Shown piece after piece: positions 24,045 through 36,711 of a stretch of DNA of 64,000 nucleotides (position 1 is its first letter; every line of letters begins with the position of its first letter). The DNA is taken from positions 62,001 to 126,000 of the forward strand of contig RCNN01000030.1 of the NCBI GenBank assembly GCA_003667245.1, given 5' to 3'. Under the pieces are notes generated by a model. That model made no database searches. It had not been told where the DNA came from and saw only the letters and a program-made list of their open reading frames with translations. The DNA comes from Heterostelium multicystogenum (taxonomy: Eukaryota; Evosea; Eumycetozoa; Acytosteliales; Acytosteliaceae). Position numbers and translations under genes: made by a program.

Positions 24045-24639
24045 TTAAAAGATTTTATCATATAATTTTTGTTGTAAATCTTGAAGTTGTTTCTTGTACT
24101 AAATAAATAAAAAAACATTTCGTTGTTTAGTTAGTAAATATAGTTTGAAATTTGAGAAAAGTTATTATTATTCAAAGATTAACTTACTTGTTCTTCTTTG
24201 GAAATGTTTTGTAATTTTAATATATGAATTTCTTTTTGTAATCTTGATAATATATCAGAGTAGTGACAACAAAATGCAAGCTCTTGAGAATATTGCTGAG
24301 TCAGTTGTTCGATTGATTTCTTGAGACTACGGATTTCGTCGTCTTTCTTTAAGCATTCCATTGATTTATAGGAGAGCTCACGCTGGAGTTCGTTCATTCT
24401 AGTTGGGGACGAGTTTGTGTTGGCAATGCTGGCTCCGCTGGCACTCAACATTGAAGTACCACTGGATGATGGTTCCAACTTATATTGACTCACAGGAGGT
24501 GACATCGAAGAAGGTGAGGTAGTACTTGATGATGTAGATGAAGCTGCATCAACTTCATTGGTAGTATCACATTTATTAAACTTGGATTTTCTTTTTCCTC
24601 CTCTCTAAGAAGTTTTATTGGTAAAACATCATCGATCAT
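24045..24639 (-). CDS. Short coiled-coil protein
   Basis: The last exon 24098-24045 joins the main exon (ending at 24188) through an 89-nt intron with GTAAGT donor. The main exon holds a Ser/Thr-rich stretch and a clear coiled coil of about 70 residues (MNELQRELSYKSMECLKKDD.. then LQKEIHILKLQNI), ending QDLQQKLYDKIF. The likely start is the ATG at 24639 (MIDDVLPIKLL). A two-base discrepancy in an AGAGAG string near 24605 separates it from the rest; alternatively an acceptor CTTCTTAG there ends an intron. About 190 aa. No enzymatic domain; probably a structural or adaptor protein. The 3' end converges on the upstream USP-like gene. Confidence 0.65.
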
Positions 24640-25428
24640 TTTTTTATAAAATAAATATACAATACTAAATAAATAATTGGTGAACTAATCAATTATAATT
24701 TAATTGATGAATGAATTAGTAGTTAAAATAAATAATAACTATTTAAACAATCCTTTTAATAATTTTGTTTTGTGTTGTTGTTGTTGATGATGCTGATATT
24801 GACAAAACAAAATTGAATATTCAATTCAAAGAGGTATGAATGAAAAGATAGTAGTAGAAGTCGTACAATTAATAATATATTATAATATACTGGTGACTAT
24901 TGATATGATATGATAGGATATGATAGGATATGATATTAAACTATCTAAAAGACACCTGTCTGGTAGCATATTTTACTTTAAAACAAATATTTATTTAAGA
25001 AAATCCCCCCACATAATTAATATGAATAATAAATCAAATGGCACAAGAAGCAGAGTGTGTAGTGAATAGTGAGTGAGTGGAGAGTGGTGTGTGCACACAT
25101 CGATGAAGTGAGTTGAGTGTTGATAAAAGCAGCATTAGCAGCTTTGCAAATAACTAACTGACTAAATGTTTTACAATATTTATTTTTATTTTTATAGTGG
25201 AGATTTAAAAGTTCAAACTAGTTTTTTTTTTTTGAGATCTCAAAAAGGAAATACTTTTTATTAATCTAAATTGAAAAATGAATTGAATTTTAAAAGACAA
25301 CACCAACACCAACACCAACAATGAACAATAAAAAGTCAATAGTATAATTTGTTTATTTTCACACACACATATATACATATACTTATTATAATAATAAAAA
25401 TAATAATAATAGTAATAATAATATAAAA
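24640..25428. other. Intergenic between divergent genes
   Basis: Promoter region for the coiled-coil gene (-) and PAAF1 (+). It holds a short tandem repeat of ATATGATAGG type at about 24902-24935, a GTG/AGTG-rich stretch at 25060-25110, a CACACA/ATAATA tract before the PAAF1 start and long A/T runs. No ORF or RNA gene recognised. Confidence 0.5.
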
Positions 25429-27064
25429 ATGTCATCTGTTGACCAGCAGCAACCACAACAAGAGCAACAACAACAACAAAAACTATCAAATTCACAGCTC
25501 GCAAATATAAATAACGATGCATTGAATAAAAGTGCTGATAAGAGCAAGGCCACTATTAAAGACTCAAAGGACTATCAGTTTCTTCCTACCATTGACATAC
25601 AATACGATTGGCAACTTTACTCAAAGTCTGACAGCGATTGCTTCTGGCTCACCTTTAGAGACCAACTGAATCACTCGGTCCACTCCTCAGTGCGCACAAC
25701 TAAAGTTTCTAAAGACAACTTCAAGTTGGATACTGAGAAGGGCTTTAGTCTTGAGTCATCACCAGTATGTTTATTACTTCTTTCAATAGTAATTATGTTG
25801 AATACTAATTCCTCTACAGTATAAACCAAACACAATTTTAGTTGGATATAATAACTATCAACAAGAAATAACAGCACCTAGTAAAATACACAGAGTCGCA
25901 GGAAACCACAGAGTAGGTGCAGATTATTTGAATATGTTCATATCTAGATCTATTTAACTAATGTATAGTTAAAGATTACAGCTTTAGGTGTTTCATCTGA
26001 AGGTAGCATCGTTGCATATGGATCTTCGGATGGTATTCTTGAGATTATCGAATCTGAAACAGGTCACGTGAGAGTAAGTATAGCTACAGTACAATTGTCA
26101 TCTAGATGATCTAATAAGAAAAAACAGAGAAAGCTACAAGGACATGTAGGAGATGTAGATGTTGTTAAGTTCTTCCCAAGTGGAAAAGTTTTGTTGAGTG
26201 GTGCTTCTGATGCTAGATTTAAAGATTTGGGATGCATTGGAAGGTACATGTGCAACCACCCTTACAGGTCACACTGGTGGTATTACATCAGCATCTTTTA
26301 TAGAGCGTGGAAGAAATTTAGTTTGTACGTAATAATATTGGATTATCTTTATTTTAAATCAATACTAATTTACTTTAAAATTAGCTACATCTAGAGATGG
26401 TTCTGCAAAACTTTGGGATATTCCAAACAGCTTCCACCATTCAAACACTTAATATTTCAGATCGACCAATCAATGATTGTTTTGTATTTACATCATGCAA
26501 CGCCAATGAAGGCAAAGAGTTGGTTGTATTTGACGAAAGAGAATTCGGTACAGATGGAAAGCTTGTTTTGCTAGCAATGGAGAATGGTTCACTCATCATG
26601 AATGATATTCGAACCAATAAAGTATTTTCACAGTATGGTTCAGCTGAACATAAGGTAGCTTTCAATGCTTGCACAGTTCTGTGTAATCAAGTATATGGAG
26701 GTGATGAAGATGGATGTATATATCAATTTGACAAGCGTTCTTTGGAGTAAGTATCATCTTAAAATATTTAGACGAATGAAAACTTATTCTTATCTCTTTA
26801 TTATTACTTCAAGAAAAACCTATGTCTGTCATGCAATTTTGTAAATCACCAATTCAACAACTTAAACTTGATTCAAATGGCTCAGAAAAGATTTTGTGGT
26901 CAACAGCTTCTGATGGAAGTGTAGTTGCAATTGACATTCACAAGCAACAGGTTGTGAAATCATTGTCTGGTATTGATACAGATGTCGTTACAGCGCTAGA
27001 TTTCTCAATGAATAATGCATTCACCTCAACAAGAGATCCGTTCATTAGAATATATGATATTTAG
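25429..27064 (+). CDS. paaf1: PAAF1/Rpn14-like WD40 proteasome assembly chaperone
   Basis: Six exons: 25429-25764, 25820-25912, 25969-26073, 26128-26324, 26385-26746 and about 26814-27064, with introns of 54-67 nt. After a Gln-rich N-terminus comes DYQFLPTIDIQYDW, then WD repeats: GVSSEGSIVAYGSSDGILEI, KLQGHVGDVDVVKFFPSG, TGHTGGITSASFIERG and STSRDGSAKLWDI. These follow the order of human PAAF1 and yeast Rpn14. The later blades (GGDEDGCIYQFDKRS, STASDGSVVAIDI) and the end (STRDPFIRIYDI) also fit. The family chaperones the 19S base by binding the Rpt6 C-terminus. Three extra bases break the frame, at A runs 26221-26223, 26425-26427 and about 26814-26818. Confidence 0.88.
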
Positions 27065-27471
27065 AAAATACACAATAATTTAATACCAAAATCATATTAA
27101 ATAATTAATTATTCACCACTTTGATTTGAATGTGTTACTGTTCACAATGAAACAGAACATATGTATTCCAACAAGAATACAATGCAATGAAAATGATAAA
27201 AATCAATACCATTTCACCCCACAGTCTATTTTCTCTGATCAATTAGATGGTAACAGTGTGAAATCATATGATACATTAGTTTGAATAACCAATCAATTTG
27301 AAGTGGAAAAAAACAAATATCATATCATTGATAATCTTTTCTTTTATACTTGTATTAATTTAAATCAAAATTAGTATTATTTATTTATGTTTCATTCTTT
27401 GTAATAGATATTTAAATTATCAAATATAGAATATCATTTTGAATAATAGACATTTGTTTTTTATAGATAAA
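27065..27471. other. Intergenic
   Basis: About 400 bp between two plus-strand genes, AT-rich, with no ORF. It should contain the PAAF1 poly(A) site and the promoter of the next gene. Confidence 0.5.
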
Positions 27472-28591
27472 ATGAATAACCAATTATTATTTTTAGTAGT
27501 AATTGTTTATATTTGTTTTTTATATACAGTTCAATGCAATAACGTCTGCTATCATTCAAGAGAAATTAGAAATGGTGATACCAATTAATGAAGAGATTTG
27601 TTAGAGATACTAGACATTTTGAAGATTTCGAATGGGTCGAACCTGGTCAGGTGAATTGGGGTTGTGTAGATGGTAGAAGAAGTAAATTGGAGCTTGGTAC
27701 ACTCGGAGGAGATGCTGGTGAATTTTTAATTGGATTAGCAACTATTTATCAATTAAACCAAGGATTGGAACCTGAAGTAGTTGATAGTTTATTCAAGAGA
27801 TTTATCTCAATTCAACCAAATAAAATGATGTACTTCCACACTGATGATTACACAATTGGAAAAATTACAACTGCACTTAAAAACAAAGGTATTAATGTTG
27901 ATAATTTCGATTTTTGGAACCCAACATTAGAAGTTCAGTCAGAATTACTGAAGATGGTCAGTAATCCCAAATATGTAGGATGCTCTCATGTTCGTCTTAT
28001 GTTAGAATATCCATATGAATATCAAATTCCCAATGAAATAGTACAAAGAATTTTTACAATCATACTTTAACAACTTGTGGTCTTCTTCAAAATCAACTTC
28101 CCAAAAACAAGAAGAATTTGAAATATTGAAAGGTGTTAGTCATGAATCAGATCTAATAGAAGTCAGTGTGGAGAGAAAACTTAGAAAAGATAATGAAAAT
28201 GATAGAGTAAGTTATTTTTAAATCCATTTAAACAATATATGTATTTTACTAAAATATTTTTAAGTGTATGATAATGGTACCAACCGCAATTCCAAATGAT
28301 ATAAGTGGATCTGCATTTATTATCCATTCAAATGAAATTAAAAATCTTGGTATCAGAGGAAGAGTAAAACAATTTGTTGCAGATATCCTAACAGACCGAG
28401 AGTATTCTCTCATTGATCAAACTTATGACACTTTGGCTGAACAACAAGGAGAAATAAGTTTAGATGGAATGGGTGCAACTATAGTTCCAAAATTCAGTCA
28501 CAAATTTAAGGTATATTCTAATTTTGTTGATGTACCACCAAGTGAATATCCAAGCCTTGAACAATTTACCCTTCCTCAACTATCTAAATAA
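27472..28591 (+). CDS. Secreted conserved protein with CxDxR motif
   Basis: Exon 1 27472-28206 and exon 2 28265-28591 (58-nt intron), about 353 aa. The first 21 residues are a signal peptide (MNNQLLFLVVIVYICFLYTV then QCNN). The mature protein contains VNWGCVDGR, LGTLGGDAGEFLIGLATI, MMYFHTDDYTIGKI and YVGCSHVRLMLEYP. The pattern C-x-D-x-R followed by Gly-rich GGDAGE and then HTDD loosely parallels the zinc/dyad motifs of beta- and theta-type carbonic anhydrases (CxDxR ... HxxC), but the order is only partly matched and this is a speculation. One base appears missing near 27585 and one extra in the T run 28051-28055. I do not recognise a named family. Presumably secreted or lysosomal. Confidence 0.75.
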
Positions 28592-28686
28592 AAATAACTT
28601 CAAAGACAAAATAGAAGAATAAATAATCAATCTTTTACTTTAATTTTAATCGATTTATTAATAAAGTCTATGTACAAATTAAATAA

Positions 28687-29852
<1,166 letters not shown>

Positions 29853-29936
29853 GATTAATAACAAAAATAAAAAATAAACAAAGAGGATGTAAACAACTAT
29901 TTATTTTATAAATTAAAATCAATTATTTAATTGATC

Positions 29937-30188
29937 CTAGTATCTTTTCTTCTTTGGTTTATTTTTTTGGCGAGAAGAAAAGAAACTATAAAACCAATAT
30001 TCTAATGATAATTATAAAATAGACGGTTAGAAATATTGCCAATATTGTGAATTACTTACATTAATTGATGGTAGGTGGCATTTTCTTCTTCAGTCTCGGT
30101 TGGATGTACAACTTCATGAGTAACATGAGTTGGTCCATTATTTAAAGCTGGTTAAGTGTGCTGGAATAATTTCTTCAATGCTGTTCAT
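29937..30188 (-). CDS. Small Lys-tailed protein (58 aa), tentative
   Basis: ATG at 30188, exon 1 to 30060, 74-nt intron (GTAAGT..TTATAG), exon 2 29985-29937. It gives 58 codons plus TAG if one A is removed from an A run near 30148. The product begins MNSIEEIIPAHLTSFNNGP, contains HEVVHPTETEEENATYHQL and ends KNKPKKKRY. Good splice sites and coding-like composition support it, but I recognise no family and there is no signal peptide. It lies upstream of and co-directional with the ethanolamine kinase gene, so it could instead be a 5' part of that locus. Confidence 0.4.
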
Positions 30189-31351
30189 CCTGTTTCCTTC
30201 TCTTCTCTCACAAATAGTGTGTATTTAATTAATAAAAATATATATAAATAAAATGAAACTAAATTATAAATAAATATGAATATATATATATATAAAAAAG
30301 TATAGTAATTTACATAAAAATAATTAAAAGCTTAAAAGAATTATTATTATTTGAATATGGAAATATTAAAGTTAATTGCTTTTAAATAAAGAAAAATAAA
30401 TTTCTATTACTACTTTGCTCTTTGTCTATCTATCTGGTGTGAATAAAAACAAGGAATTTAATGGATGATATGAAAATGGCACCGATAAATAATGATATAT
30501 TTAATATTTAGATAATCTAAAGGAATTTAACAACCTCTACTCTTCTTCTTCTTCACAAAGTATCTCTGTGTTGCAAACTTGTAAGCTGTAGGTATCAAAA
30601 TGTTAAATGAACAACGAAATTTCACCAAACTGATAGAGTGATTCTAACTGGCCAGGTATTATAAATTGCTTTGCAACTGACTGACACTCTGATATGACAA
30701 TGTATCTATTTATCAATGATATGTAAATCTATATCTCCCTCTCTCTTCTCTATTAATTATTTCTATCTGAACTGTATCTATTGTGCTGCTGCTGCTTTGG
30801 TTGTTGACTGTTGACTAACTTGCTGCAATAAGTAAGGTAAGGGGGTATTATTAAATAGTGCAAATTGTTAGTTTTAAACTTGTTTTGCCTGTACAGTAAT
30901 ATAAATAAAAATAAATGTGGTTTTTGTGTTGCTGTAGTTATGCTATTGTCAATGCAAGGCAATGCTAAAAACAAAAATATAATATAATTAATAATAGTTG
31001 TGGATATGTGGTATGTGTGTGGTATACGTAATGAATGAATTAAAATTAATAAAACAACGACTGACAGTAAGTGGTGTGGGGGTGTTGATTATTATTATAA
31101 GTTATTGGTTCAAATATGACTTTGATAATTGATAAAAACATAAAAATATTTTTTACTTTTATACTTTACCATGATAACTTATCTAAAAACATAAAAAAAT
31201 AAAAATAAATGTTTTTTAAGTAAATTAATTTCTCGAGCGAATATTCCTGTTTTTTTTTTGAAGTGTGTGAATGAATCATCAATATTTATCTTTAAAATCT
31301 AGAGATATTATAACAACAACAGGTACATTTCTAATTCCCAATGACTTTATA
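30189..31351. other. Intergenic, AT-rich
   Basis: More than 1 kb without a supportable gene. Features are an ATATAT tract at 30280-30297, a CTCTTC-rich block at 30535-30560 and 30735-30755, and a CTGCTGCTGCT string at 30785. A minus-strand frame at 30974-30753 is low complexity and lacks splice or homology support. Confidence 0.45.
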
Positions 31352-31525
31352 TTAAGCAATCAATGTCGGAAGAACATTCAATTTGAACATCATTCCAAGT
31401 AGAGCTAATTGTTTATTTTTCAACCAAATATGGTAATTTATGTCAACAATTAATAGAGAGGTTTCACAAATAATCATCAGATAGACTTGAATTTTAAAAA
31501 ACATTGCAAATTCATGGTAATTCAT
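31352..31525 (-). CDS. Possible small membrane protein (57 aa)
   Basis: Minus-strand frame from ATG 31525 to TAA 31352, starting MNYHEFAMFFKIQVYLMIIC and ending LNVLPTLIA, with one long hydrophobic segment. The DNA is less AT-rich than its flanks and codons look used, but there are no recognisable splice sites or homology. Treat it as a candidate only. Confidence 0.3.
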   Translation of the reverse strand: MNYHEFAMFFKIQVYLMIICETSLLIVDINYHIWLKNKQLALLGMMFKLNVLPTLIA

Positions 31526-31847
31526 TATTATAATTATTTGATTCACAAAAAGTATAATACAACACGAACTACAATAATAATTTATTAAGAAATAAATCAA
31601 TTATTTATAAATAATTTATCATTTGGGAATTATAGATTGGATTGAAAGACCGCCATTTTTCAAATATTTATATTCCTTTCATTAAACTGTAGTTCAAATC
31701 TTATAATAATATTATTATTATTAAGTTTTAGATGATCATTGTAAACAAACCGTGTTCAAATGATGTCGATATACCATTATGTTGAGTTTCATACCATCTA
31801 TTATTATACTTTACAATAAATTCTTAAAATATCATTCGGTTTTTTAT

Positions 31848-31880
31848 TTGTTTTGCCTGTTGTTTTGCCTGTTGTTTTGC
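31848..31880 (+). repeat. 12-bp tandem repeat TTGTTTTGCCTG, 2.75 copies
   Basis: Three consecutive units of TTGTTTTGCCTG, the last ending in GCA, lie about 40-70 bp upstream of the small membrane-protein gene that starts at 31919. They could be promoter elements or a chance microsatellite. A partial copy (TTGTTTTGCCTG) also occurs near 30890. Confidence 0.7.
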
Positions 31881-31918
31881 AATGTGTCACTGATTGGAGT
31901 AGATTCTTAACAGATATA

Positions 31919-32315
31919 ATGTATCGTTTATATTACAAAACTATTGTTACTGCAATTCAGTCAAAATGATAGATTCGATCAGCAACACTTAGCATCGCGA
32001 TTGCTATCCTATCCCATTTTTATTCTATTTTTATTCTATTTTTACATATACTGGAACCCTTTTTGGTTGATAGATTTATCAGGAGTTGTAAACATATACT
32101 GTGACGGACAATACTTTGCAATATCGTTTTCCTTTTTTGTCAGAAGAGTAAGTTTAGCCTGATCAATAAGCATACATACATACATCAATACATAAATAAA
32201 TTATAAATCTATATTTACAATTATGTTATAATTTAAATTCTTGCATCAGAATGTGACCGCTGACCAACAGATAGAGGGTATAGTTTTTATTCATTTTTTG
32301 AATTCTTTATTGTGA
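31919..32315 (+). CDS. Small two-exon transmembrane protein (97 aa)
   Basis: ATG at 31919 (MYRLYYKTIVTAIQSNDRFD). Exon 1 runs to 32147, a 102-nt intron follows (GTAAGT..CATCAG), and exon 2 is 32250-32315. The exons give exactly 98 codons with stop after removing one A from the 4-A run 31963-31966. A hydrophobic aromatic segment (YPIFILFLFYFYIYW) then WLIDLSGVV makes one or two membrane helices. The C-terminus is RRNVTADQQIEGIVFIHFL. The splice sites are canonical and the frame closes properly, so I consider it real, but the family is unknown. Confidence 0.5.
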
Positions 32316-33303
32316 ATACCAAAAGATTGGTAGTTCGTTTTTTGGCTGTTGTGATGTTCGAACCCAATATTTGAAATTATATTTTGTGATGGGTGGTGTG
32401 GTGATGGTGGGGAATGTGTGTGAGTGTGACTGTTAATTGGTGGGTTACGTACATGTATAACAAACAAAAGATCTGGTTGGATAATGTAAACTCTACAAAA
32501 CAAACAAACTATTGTTTTTCACATGTCATAAGAGATTGATGGATTCCTTTCAAAATCTCAATGCACTTTTGCTTTATTTGGTATTAGAAATAACATGTTA
32601 TTGCACTGTTGTTGAGTATGAAAATTAGAATGTCCTTTCCATCCATTCTATCTGGAATATACAAATGGATTTTGGTATTTCTAGCACATGATATCCTCCT
32701 AACACCACACTACTACTGTATAATGGTATTTTACTCCTTGAAAACCACGTAAAATCATATGGATTCAACAGGTCAGAGTTATACCAAATGAAATTGGAAT
32801 TAACAAACCCAATTATTCAATTAAATACTATTATAATTAACATTAATATTAAATGATCAAAGTAGAGAGAGTCTATTCTCTGTTAGGATTTTTCAATCAA
32901 ATTTAAATATAGAATTCCAAAAAAGTTATTATTACTACTATTAATATTTAATATTGTTATTTTTAAAGATACATTAACATTTTACATCACATTATTTATA
33001 TTTTGTACATAATATTTTTTATAAATTCTATCCATACTCTTTATTTCAATTATTAATATTTAGAATATTTTAATTAATCTCTAAATTTATATAAATTTAG
33101 AATTGTATTTATTTTTTATTTTTGTTTTCAAATCTGTTTTTTATTTTGGAGGAATTAATTAATCGTTCTATTTTACTGTTACTTTTTTCCTAAATTTTGG
33201 GTTGTAAAATTTACAATATTAAAATTACAACCAGTATTATTATTATAATAATATCTGAAATTATACATTATTTAATAGAAATTAGAGATATATATTCTAA
33301 AAT
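32316..33303. other. Intergenic
   Basis: About 1 kb with no supportable gene. A GTG/GGT-rich stretch at 32385-32430 and AT-rich flanks are seen. A minus-strand frame at 32503-32291 is His/Ser/Pro low complexity from this simple sequence. The string GATGTTCGAACCC at about 32352 resembles a tRNA B box, but no tRNA can be folded around it. Confidence 0.45.
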
Positions 33304-34911
33304 ATGGAAAAAGATTTAAATTCTTTAAATGTTACTGTGAACTTACCACACATTCTTCTCTATCAAATAATATCCTATTTGGAAAATAATTTAGATAGAA
33401 TATCATTCAGTTTAGTATGTAAAAGATGGTTTTTCTGAAAGAGATAAATATCTCCTTTTTAATGTGACGATATTTATTTAAATAATTTAATGAATCAACT
33501 CGAATCCAACGATGGATTCCACTTGAATTCTTACGCCGATCAATTCAGAAAATCCGTTCTCAAAAAACCCAATTGTTCTCTCTATATTTCCAACACCAAT
33601 ATGATTGAGAACACCCACATTAAATTTGATATCCCATTCAATCATGGTTGGTATATAAATATTAGTAGAGATTTCAAAAATTAACATTATAATATTAATT
33701 TTTATACTTTATAGAAATTCAAGATATAAATAATGATATTTTGATTCCAGATAATGTAAATAAATCATCTTTGAAAATACTTTGGATCAGACTTTGGATA
33801 AAAAGTTTCTCGAGAAGCTTGCAGATTCCAATGTTACAGATCTCGACTTCCGGGGACAAGTTGACTTCAAATTCAAAACTTCCTTCCAATATCAAGAAAA
33901 TTGTCATCGAGGACAATTTCCCTTTTAAGTGGTCTTCCAGACTCATTGGAATCGTTTTCTTTTGCCAACTATGACTACGATGTGGAGACTATACATCCCA
34001 ATGACTACATGAGGAGTAGTCTTCTTCCCAAGAACTTGAAGAAACTCATCTTCAGAAGCTACCCTCGTGAGTTACAACTGGATGTTGTGCCTCCATCTCT
34101 GGAGACCCTTCGTTTGAATACATTTCAAACGATACTCTGGACGATCTTAATGAGACCATTGCCCTGCCTCAATCCATAAACCAGATTTCCGTAAAGTTGA
34201 GCTGGCTATCGAACACTAAGCCACTGAAATCGATTGAGAAAATGCTTCTCTATCTCTCCTACAATGATATTGTCAACATCCATCCAGGTGACATCCCAGC
34301 CACTGTTACAGAGCTTCACATATCAGTCCAGGACAACATTTTAATTGAGGCTCAATCGCATGCACTCTCAAAGGAAATCCTTCCTCCCAATTTGAAGAAG
34401 CTCGTATTTTTGGAGGGACCCTATAAGATGCAAGATGACATTCTCTTCACAGATGACCCAGCTAGAATATCTCAAGCTGAACATCTTTGAGAATAGGACA
34501 CTTCCAGAAAAATTCATCCCCAACACAGTTCGCGAACTCCACCTCCACCTCTCTCCGGATATACCTCTATCGGTTGTGACAATACCACCCTCGGTAGAAA
34601 CACTGTACATTGAAAACTATACACTTCCCATTACAGCAGAGATGATACCTAGCATTCCTCCAACTGTCAAGTCGCTCTACTTCAACAGCCGCTTCCTTGA
34701 CAACAACGATATTCAATCGATACCTAGCACAGTATCACTTATGACCTTGTCAAGCTTCCACTCAAGAAAGAAGATTCAGCTACGAAGATTAGACAATGAG
34801 AACTATGTCCTGATGAAGATCAACGAGTATTACTGTAACACCAAGAACCTCGAATGTGGATTGATCCACTATTCTAAACTTAATCAAACTGTTGCAACAA
34901 CAATCAAATGA
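33304..34911 (+). CDS. F-box protein with FNIP/LRR-like repeats, frame broken
   Basis: ATG at 33304. The N-terminus is an F-box (VNLPHILLYQIISYLENN then LDRISFSLVCKRW). A probable intron, 33647-33714, follows the first exon. Downstream are repeated strands of FNIP/leucine-rich type, each built on Pro plus two aliphatic positions: LPKNLKKLIF, VPPSLETLRL, IPATVTELHI, LPPNLKKLVFL, IPNTVRELHLHL, IPPSVETLYIENY and IPPTVKSLYF. It ends at TGA 34909-34911. At least six one-base frame changes occur (for example T run 33430-33434, TTTT near 33926, CCC near 34449), more than in neighbouring genes, so decay to a pseudogene cannot be excluded. F-box/FNIP proteins are expanded in dictyostelids and act as SCF ubiquitin-ligase adaptors. 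Confidence 0.65.
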
Positions 34912-35258
34912 AGTTAACCAACTTGTCTAAGTAATCATCAACCAAATCAATCAGGGCTGTCAGCTACTTATTTACTCAACAGACTCCAAGTCCATAAGTC
35001 AATTTAACTACCTACATTTGATCATTTCAGAAACTAATAAAAAAAAAAGCAATAAAAACATTGTAAATACATCAAAATGATTATTGATTCTCGTTTTTTA
35101 GGAATCATCTTTAGTTGCAGTGGAGGAAGTCTGGGTTAAGTTTAGCCTATCTTTGCAGATCTGACAAATCATTGTAAAAAAATAAAAAAGAAGAAACTTA
35201 CATGTTCACTTTCCATTAATTAGGAAAGTGTGTGTGTGTATATATATCTAGATATAGA
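34912..35258. other. Intergenic
   Basis: About 350 bp between two plus-strand genes. A poly-A-rich stretch at 35035-35060 suits the poly(A) region of the F-box gene, and a TGTGTGTATATATATCTAGA tract sits just before the next ATG. No gene seen. Confidence 0.5.
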
Positions 35259-36568
35259 ATGTTGGCACTTAGATATACGATTAGAGGTTGTGCAGCAAGA
35301 TATAATACTGTTGGCAGATTGAGTGCATTATGTATTAGTAACAATACTACTACTAAATCTGTAAATAGACAGTTCTGCAGTAGTTCTACTTCAAACAATG
35401 AATTAAATCAAGCTTTAAATAATATCTACACAAGAATCATTGGAAACAATGCCAACAAGGTATCAATTAAAGATAGTGGTGACTCAAGAGGCAGAGGCTT
35501 ATTTTACAAAGACAAGCGTTCAACCAGGACAAGTAATATACACTGAGAAGCCATTTGTTTCCTATCCATCTTTGGATGTTGATAATAAAACTGTAACAAT
35601 CATACAATGACCTGCTATAGAGATGACAGAATATAATATTAATCAATCTATCTATCAATCTATCAATAAACGATCATTTAGATTTGTAATCATTGTTTGA
35701 AATCATTGGATAAAGATAAACTGGAAAAGAGCAATGTAGTGGATGATGTTTTCTCAAAGTGTATAAAGTGTTCAACAAGATACTGCTCAGATCATTGCAA
35801 ACAAGAAGCAGACATGCAATACCATCTTGCAAGTTGTCCTAGCACCTCTGGATTTAATGAAGTGCTCAAGTATACGGCAGTAGAAAAGAGAAGATTCCCA
35901 ATTCTAGCGGCCAAGATTCTTTCGAGAATTCTGCTAGGCTATCACTTTCAAAAGAATATGGAACACTGGGAGAATCTACAGGTTCTATCGTTTGCAAAGG
36001 TTGGTATGCATTTAACAGTGATTATCTGTCTGAGAGCTCTCACTAAATCATAATATTTATTATAAAGAGAGATCCACCACTTGAATGGAAAGATGATTAC
36101 AACTTGTTTCAAAGGGCATTACTGACAAAAGAATCAAATAAGAAAAGTAAGTGCTTTATCGGCTCGTATACTGAATAAGTGACTAACATGAGACAATAGG
36201 ATTTAATTATGATTGGTTTGTGAGAGTGATGCAGATTTTGTATATAAATACACTGGGAATTGATGTAGGTGCTACAAAACCTGTGGCCGCATCAACATCA
36301 TCAGCAATTGGACTATTCTATTTGACTTCATTTATCAACCATAGTTGCGAACCCTAATTGTTTCTTGGCATTCCCAGATGATCATACAGCGCACCTGACA
36401 GCATTGAAACCATTGAACCCAGGCGACGAGCTCTTGATTTCATATGGAGATCCCAATAAAGACTACATAGAACGACAGACCCACCTATTTGATAACTATG
36501 GCTTCAATTGCAACTGTTCGAAATGCCTAGCCGATCTTCCACCAAAGAAGAAGAAAAATAAAATATAA
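35259..36568 (+). CDS. SET/MYND (SMYD-type) protein
   Basis: Exons 35259-35592, 35682-35999, 36068-36146 and 36200-36568 (introns 89, 68, 53 nt), about 365 aa. The N-terminus (MLALRYTIRGCAARYNTVGR) is Arg/Ser-rich without acids and looks like a mitochondrial presequence. The SET domain starts at SRGRGLFTKTSVQPGQVIYT, is split by a MYND-type zinc finger (CNHCLKSL..CIKCSTRYCSDHCK) and continues with the catalytic signature FINHSCEPNC, GDELLISYG and the post-SET cysteines CNCSKC. Frame breaks at T run 35502-35505 and C run 36352-36354 are each repaired by dropping one base. Likely a lysine methyltransferase; the possible mitochondrial address is unusual for SMYD proteins and needs a cDNA-supported N-terminus. 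Confidence 0.85.
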
Positions 36569-36711
36569 AAGAAAGAAGTTCCCGCATGCAGTATCACTCT
36601 AAAAATACCTTTTTGGTGTGTGAAATGTTGAGTGTCGACTTTGGTGAACTTGATTGATTGATTGTCATTGTTATTCTGAGATCACATCATCCACTCACTA
36701 TATATTATTAA

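Noticed and set aside
32345..32365. tRNA B-box-like GTTCGAACCC
   Set aside because: No A box, stem pairing or termination T-run at tRNA distance.
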